NCBI GenBank assembly: GCA_022766785.1
Contig: JALEOL010000048.1
Coordinates: 1-43,602, forward strand
DNA: 43,602 nt
Reading direction: 5' to 3'
Source: Oscillospiraceae bacterium
GTDB taxonomy: Bacteria; Bacillota; Clostridia; Oscillospirales; Ruminococcaceae
The notes beneath the pieces were generated by a model that was not told the DNA's origin, searched no databases, and saw only the letters and a list, made by a program, of their open reading frames with translations. Of the stretch, positions 39,239-43,602 are shown piece by piece (position 1 is the stretch's first letter; the number at the start of each line of letters is the position of its first letter). Made by a program: the position numbers and the translations under genes.

Positions 39239-40079
39239 CGCTGCGCCTCTTTTCCGCAGCGTCAAGCATCGAGATGTATTCCCCGAGCACGGGCTGGAAG
39301 TGTATCCCGTAAAACCGCCGGTCGGGAGCTTCTGCAGTGTATTCCACTGCGCAGTAGGTAAATCTTGTGGCGATCTCCATTGCAGTGGGGTAGTCCGCGC
39401 CGCGAAGCACCGCCCCCAGCAGCGCCGAAGCAAACACATCTCCGGTGCCGGAGCAGGCAACGTCCTTTTTTGGCGTGAGACATTCTGTGAACTGCCCGTC
39501 AAAGCAGCCCACAGCGCCCAGCATTCCCTTTTCCGAGAAGCCGGTCATCACTGCAAATCTTACCCCCATATCACACAGCGCGAGAAGCATTTCCTTCGTT
39601 TCGTGGAGGGTGGGGGAGGGGTTGAAGCTCCTTCCGGTCAGCAGGCATGCCTCGGTGATGTTCGGTGTGATGATGTCCGCGCCGGAGATGAAGCTCCGCA
39701 TTCTTTCGGGGTGATCCTCGCTCAGCGCGGCGTACATTCTGCCGTTGTCGCCCATTACCGGGTCGATGAACAGCGGGGTTCCCGGTTTGTGGAACTGCCG
39801 TATGAATTCCTCAATATGATCGGTCTGTTCCACGGACGCGATATATCCTGTGTATATCCCGTCGAAATCAATGTGCTCCTTTTTTAGCTGCGCTCCGATA
39901 GGTGCAAGCTCGTCGGTGAGGTCTTTGCTGTAGAATGTGGGAAATCCCGTGTGGTTGGACAGAAGTGCGGTGGGAATACCGCAGCATTCCACCCCTGCCG
40001 CGGACAGCACAGGTATTGCCGCCGTGAGCGAGCAGCTTCCCACGCAGGAAAAATCCTGGATAGAAACTATTCTTTTCAT
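39231..40079 (-). CDS. Pyridoxamine/pyridoxal kinase
   Basis: A 282-residue ribokinase-fold enzyme that phosphorylates B6 vitamers to feed pyridoxal phosphate. The N-terminal RIVSIQDFSCVGSCSLTAAIPVL, a DGIYTGYIAS segment, FIDPVMGDNG, ADIITPNITEACLLTG and the catalytic anion-hole motif SGTGDVFASALLGA with its general-base aspartate fit PdxK/PdxY-like kinases of Clostridia. ATG 40079 is preferred to the upstream frame that would begin inside the kinase gene on its right. It lies five bases after the histidine kinase gene, so co-transcription is likely. Confidence 0.92.
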   Translation of the reverse strand: MKRIVSIQDFSCVGSCSLTAAIPVLSAAGVECCGIPTALLSNHTGFPTFYSKDLTDELAPIGAQLKKEHIDFDGIYTGYIASVEQTDHIEEFIRQFHKPGTPLFIDPVMGDNGRMYAALSEDHPERMRSFISGADIITPNITEACLLTGRSFNPSPTLHETKEMLLALCDMGVRFAVMTGFSEKGMLGAVGCFDGQFTECLTPKKDVACSGTGDVFASALLGAVLRGADYPTAMEIATRFTYCAVEYTAEAPDRRFYGIHFQPVLGEYISMLDAAEKRRSDD

Positions 40080-40084
40080 AATGA

Positions 40085-42940
40085 TCAGCTCTGTTTTTCT
40101 TTCTGTGGGAGCCACTTGCACAGCTCTGCGCTCAGTGCAGTGATATCAAGCGGCTTGGACACATGTCCGTTCATGCCGTGCTCCTTTGATTTTTTGATAT
40201 CCTCGATAAAAGCGTTGGCGGTCATCGCGATAATGGGTACTGACGCTGCGTCGCTGCGGTCGAGGGAACGTATCCTGTCCGACGCCTGGTATCCGTCCAG
40301 GACAGGCATCTGTATATCCATGAAAATAATGCTGTAATACCCCACCGGGGACTGGCTGAACATCTTTACCGCCTCCGCGCCGTCGTGGGCGATGTCGGTG
40401 ACTATGTTTGCCTCGGCAAGGAACTCAGACGCTATCTCTGCGTTGAACTCCAGATCCTCCGCCAGCAGTACCCTTGCGCCGCCGAAGTCATGATCGGACA
40501 TGCGTACCCGGCGGTTTTCCTCCATGGATATCCCACCGATATATTCAGCGGTGCCCTGCCCCTTTTTCAGGCAGACGGTTATATCGAACCTGGAGCCTTT
40601 CCCCGGCACACTGTTGACTCCAATATCGCCGTTCATCATTCTGGCGATGTTCAGGGAGATCGGCATTCCAAGCCCTGTGCCCTGGATACCGCTTATACGG
40701 TGGTCATCGGCGCGCACGAACGGGTCGAATATGTGCTCAATGAATTCCGGCTTCATGCCGATGCCGTTGTCCGTTACAGAGAAAAGATAGCGGCAGATAC
40801 CGTGGTGGTCAGGCTCCAGCTCAATGGCGCGGAACTCGATCCTGCCGCCTTTTGGCGTGTACTTTACCGCATTGCCGATGATGTTTACCAGCAGCTGTCT
40901 GAGCTTTGTCTGGTCGCCCAGCACGCTGGTATTCATCTCGCTGGAGATCTTCACGTCCAGTGTGTGGGATTTCTTGTCCGCGAGCGGCTTCATCATGCGG
41001 ATAGTTTCGTCAAGGAACGCCCTGAGGTCGAACGGGTCGCATGCGAGAACGGTTTTACCGCTTTCGATAGCGGACAGGTCAAGAATGTTGTTGACGATCT
41101 CAAGCAGGTGTTTACCCGAGGTCTCGATCTTCTCAAGGCAGTCGTGAACTCTCTCCATATCGTCAATGTGCTCCCTGGCGATCGCGGACATTCCGAGAAT
41201 GGAATTCAGCGGTGTGCGGATATCGTGGCTCATCTGGCTCATGAACAGCGTTTTTGCGGAATTGGCGTGCTGCGCCTGGTCGAATGCGTCGCGCAGCGCC
41301 AGCTCCACCCTGGCCGCCTGTTCGTGCTCCTCGGTGACATCGCGGACGTAGGTAAGCCCCCACAGATCGCCGGTCTCAAGATCCTGCGTGAGTATGATAG
41401 CTTCGCGGAAATAGCCTTTCTTGTTGTTGATACAGAATTCATATTCGGTGTCGAAGCTGCGGCGGTGGCTGTTGAACATGTCCGCAAGGGTCTTTGTGCA
41501 GAAAGTCCTGCCGAAAAACTCAGCGGCGTCCTTGTCGGTGATATACTGCTTTTTCCGGCGGATATACTCGTCGTAAGAGCAGGGAAGCGTCAGTCCCATA
41601 AGGGGCAGAAGCGGAAGCGTGTCCTCCTGCTCGATGATCTCGTCGTAGATAGTGTCCCTGGTTATGTTGAACGTGTATACCGCGACTGCATTAGAGAGTA
41701 TCGCCTGCCTGTACTGGCTCTCTGACCGCAGCGCTCTCTCCAGCCGCTGCTGATAGCGAAGTTCCTTCAGCTTCTCGTCGGTGATTGGCTGAACGGTCAG
41801 TATCGCCGTCCGGGGAGTGCCGTTCTCTTCACGCGAAGAAACGAACGCCTGGATACGCAGCCACTCCGGCTGACCGCTGCGGCGCTGGCAGATCTCGCAC
41901 TCGATGTATCTTTCTCCGGCGGCGAAACGGCGCATCATGTTATCAATGCTGAAATTGTAGATGATCGCGTTTCTGTCCTCGTCGCTGCACTCGCACTGGT
42001 CGGCGAAGCGGACTATCGCCTCAGAGTATTTGCCGATGACGTCGAAGTTTTCTGCGTAAAGCCCCTTTTTGTCTGTCGTTGAGTAGAAGCTGCCGTTGCT
42101 GAGGTTGATCAGGTCAAGTATCTGATATGGCACGGCAAGTCCGTTTATCAGCTGATTGCGAAGTTCTTCAAGGTACAGAGCCTTGTGGTCGGCGGTGATG
42201 CGCCTTGCAACTATGAACGCGGAGTATTTCCCTGCAAGCCGCTTTTTCATCTTGACGCAGCGGAAATTAAACCATGTGTATTCGCCGTTTATTTTCAGGC
42301 GGAACTCACCGTGCACCTCGTCGTTCACGTTAAAGCAGACGTATACCGAGTCCCTTGAGAAAAGCTCTGCAAAACGCACGCGGTCGTCCGGGTGTATCTT
42401 TTCGACGATGTTTCTGCGCCATTGCTCGTATTTGTCGTCGCGACCGGCGGAAAAACTGGTGATAAGTGAGTCGTTAAGGATATACATGTGATCCTTGTCA
42501 AGCTCGAGAAGCGCGCAGAAGCTGAAGCTGTCCAGCATTTTATCCGCGAAAAGCCGGGTGAGCAGCTGGATATCCGGGTCATAGCGGTAGAGCGGCGTGC
42601 TTCCTGCCGGGATACCCTTGAACATTCCGTAGATCACCAGCACACCGTTGTCGCTGGAAACCAGCATTCCAGAGCTGTACGCGGTCATTGTGCCCCATGT
42701 GCGGTGGTGCCAGCGGTATTTTACTTCCGCTTTCAGCCCGTGGAGCGTGCTCTGTATCGCTTCCTTTAGCAGCGGAACATCGTCCGGGTGGACGCACTCC
42801 AACCAGCGTCGGAAATTGCCCTCCGGGTCGGAGTTGTCTTTGATGTTCATTATTTGCAGAAAATCATCATCAAAGAAAAGCTGATAAGGACTGCCGCCCC
42901 TGATGATCATTTTAAATGTTCCGGAGATGATAGAGTCCAC
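40085..42940 (-). CDS. Cytosolic PAS-domain hybrid histidine kinase
   Basis: A 951-residue sensor kinase without a membrane segment. Several PAS-like regions fill residues 1-540 (two with HPDD motifs, and one ending in VRDVTEEHEQA). The dimerisation helix has SHDIRTPLNSILG with the phospho-accepting His about 572. The ATPase has N-box NIIGNAVKYTP (Asn about 690), DNGIGM and GTGLGM. A fused receiver covers about 820-945, with the phospho-accepting Asp about 875 in FMDIQMP and SKPLD near the end. It starts with GTG 42940 after a G-rich site. There is no output domain and no partner regulator beside it. Signal and target are unknown. Confidence 0.92.
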   Translation of the reverse strand: MDSIISGTFKMIIRGGSPYQLFFDDDFLQIMNIKDNSDPEGNFRRWLECVHPDDVPLLKEAIQSTLHGLKAEVKYRWHHRTWGTMTAYSSGMLVSSDNGVLVIYGMFKGIPAGSTPLYRYDPDIQLLTRLFADKMLDSFSFCALLELDKDHMYILNDSLITSFSAGRDDKYEQWRRNIVEKIHPDDRVRFAELFSRDSVYVCFNVNDEVHGEFRLKINGEYTWFNFRCVKMKKRLAGKYSAFIVARRITADHKALYLEELRNQLINGLAVPYQILDLINLSNGSFYSTTDKKGLYAENFDVIGKYSEAIVRFADQCECSDEDRNAIIYNFSIDNMMRRFAAGERYIECEICQRRSGQPEWLRIQAFVSSREENGTPRTAILTVQPITDEKLKELRYQQRLERALRSESQYRQAILSNAVAVYTFNITRDTIYDEIIEQEDTLPLLPLMGLTLPCSYDEYIRRKKQYITDKDAAEFFGRTFCTKTLADMFNSHRRSFDTEYEFCINNKKGYFREAIILTQDLETGDLWGLTYVRDVTEEHEQAARVELALRDAFDQAQHANSAKTLFMSQMSHDIRTPLNSILGMSAIAREHIDDMERVHDCLEKIETSGKHLLEIVNNILDLSAIESGKTVLACDPFDLRAFLDETIRMMKPLADKKSHTLDVKISSEMNTSVLGDQTKLRQLLVNIIGNAVKYTPKGGRIEFRAIELEPDHHGICRYLFSVTDNGIGMKPEFIEHIFDPFVRADDHRISGIQGTGLGMPISLNIARMMNGDIGVNSVPGKGSRFDITVCLKKGQGTAEYIGGISMEENRRVRMSDHDFGGARVLLAEDLEFNAEIASEFLAEANIVTDIAHDGAEAVKMFSQSPVGYYSIIFMDIQMPVLDGYQASDRIRSLDRSDAASVPIIAMTANAFIEDIKKSKEHGMNGHVSKPLDITALSAELCKWLPQKEKQS

Positions 42941-42956
42941 CAGAACGCCCCCTTTT

Positions 42957-43602
42957 TTAATCTCTGCTGTAGAGATCTCTTGTATAAACCTTGTCCTTTA
43001 CGCCCTGAAGCTCCGCGCTCATGCGGTTTGCAACGATGATGTCGGAGCGCCTGCAGAATTCGTCAAAGTCGCCGCAGACCTCATAGTCGAAGAATTTCTG
43101 CCCGGGTCTCAGCGCAGGCTCGTATATTATCACGGTAATGCCCTTCCTGGAAAGGCGCTTCATTATGCCCTGAATGGAGCTCTGGCGGAAATTGTCGGAG
43201 TTGGACTTCATCGTGAGCCGGTAAATGCCGACTGTTTTCGGCTCGGACGACGCGATGTGGTCGGCGATGTAATCCTTGCGCGTCTTGTTTGCCGCGACTA
43301 TCGCGCTGATTATGTCGTTGGGAACGTCCGCGTAATTCGCAAGGAGCTGCTTTGTGTCCTTTGGCAGGCAGTAGCCGCCGTAGCCGAAGCTGGGGTTGTT
43401 GTAGTGGGAGCCGATCCTCGGGTCGAGACCCACGCCGTCGATTATCTGGCGAGCGTTGAGACCCTTCATCTCGGCGTAGGTGTCAAGCTCGTTGAAGTAA
43501 GCCACGCGCAGCGCAAGGTAGGTGTTGCTGAACAGCTTGACCGCCTCCGCTTCCGTGGGATTTAGGTGCAGCGTGGGGATATCCTCCTTGACGGCTCCCT
43601 GC
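42957..43602 (-). CDS. UDP-glucose/nucleotide-sugar 6-dehydrogenase, C-terminal part (5' end outside window)
   Basis: The frame is open to the right edge, giving about 214 residues. It contains [28 protein letters not shown], then the catalytic-cysteine motif [19 protein letters not shown] and the C-terminal UDP-binding domain with [20 protein letters not shown]. This is the UDP-glucose 6-dehydrogenase family, which oxidises nucleotide sugars to uronic acids for capsule or cell-surface polysaccharide. The GTG at 43505 is an internal codon, not the start, because the frame and family similarity continue upstream. The NAD-binding N-terminus is missing from the window. It lies 16 bases ahead of the histidine kinase gene. 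Confidence 0.9.
   Translation of the reverse strand, partial: QGAVKEDIPTLHLNPTEAEAVKLFSNTYLALRVAYFNELDTYAEMKGLNARQIIDGVGLDPRIGSHYNNPSFGYGGYCLPKDTKQLLANYADVPNDIISAIVAANKTRKDYIADHIASSEPKTVGIYRLTMKSNSDNFRQSSIQGIMKRLSRKGITVIIYEPALRPGQKFFDYEVCGDFDEFCRRSDIIVANRMSAELQGVKDKVYTRDLYSRD

Noticed and set aside
40385..41725. Long + strand open frame (446 codons) opposite the hybrid kinase
   Set aside because: It lies wholly inside a clear kinase gene on the other strand and shows no family signature.
1..43602. CRISPR array, prophage, insertion sequence, tRNA or rRNA
   Set aside because: I read both strands for regular repeats, transposase or integrase motifs, cloverleaf patterns and conserved rRNA blocks and found none that I could support.

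Overview
The window looks like a chromosome segment from a spore-forming, fibre-degrading member of the Clostridia, most likely a Ruminococcus-type Oscillospiraceae. The evidence is the Firmicute gene order nusB-xseA-xseB-ispA-dxs-tlyA-nadK-argR-recN, a dgt-dnaG-rpoD operon, a spoVM gene, a lipoprotein GH5 glucanase, and a very large secreted protein ending in a type I dockerin, the hallmark of cellulosome-like assemblies. The DNA is G+C-rich in genes and clearly A+T-rich in promoters. I saw no tRNA, rRNA, CRISPR array, insertion sequence or phage gene.

Left part (1-13560, + strand). The end of an Asp23-like gene is followed by transcription antitermination (nusB), exonuclease VII (xseA, xseB), isoprenoid precursor synthesis (ispA, dxs), a small membrane protein, the TlyA methyltransferase and NAD kinase. 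Three accessory genes (an AraC-type regulator, an alpha/alpha-toroid protein and an AlkZ-related protein) sit between nadK and argR-recN, which are usually close to dxs-tlyA. A small membrane protein coupled to recN and a PepV-type dipeptidase close the region at a bidirectional terminator.

Middle (13560-21440). Two very short genes on the minus strand, a 55-residue membrane protein and SpoVM, converge on the dipeptidase. A LacI-type regulator follows. On the minus strand, dgt, dnaG and two tandem primary-type sigma-70 genes form one operon; the second sigma gene may also have its own promoter. Beyond them lie a YigZ/IMPACT protein and ribosomal protein L31.

Right-centre (21440-33060). A phosphohexomutase gene is followed by a consensus promoter that seems to drive only a 28-codon lipoprotein-like peptide, then a CtpE-like P-type ATPase. 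A GH5 glucanase lipoprotein is divergent from an AraC-type regulator, with two abutting perfect palindromes between them. A TetR regulator lies downstream of a minus-strand run: PHP phosphoesterase, malic enzyme, TSCPD protein, metF and a B12-dependent methionine synthase reactivation-domain protein.

Right end (33060-43602). A LysR regulator is coupled to a small RDAC-like protein. Then comes the 1222-residue dockerin protein built of repeated beta-rich modules. Last, on the minus strand, are a nucleotide-sugar dehydrogenase (cut by the window edge), a cytosolic PAS hybrid histidine kinase, pyridoxamine kinase and an EamA transporter.

Promoters read by eye almost all have TTG-rich -35 boxes, 17-bp spacers and TATAAT -10 boxes. 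Family calls rest on recognised motifs and gene order, with no database search. Regulatory calls are pattern-based inferences.
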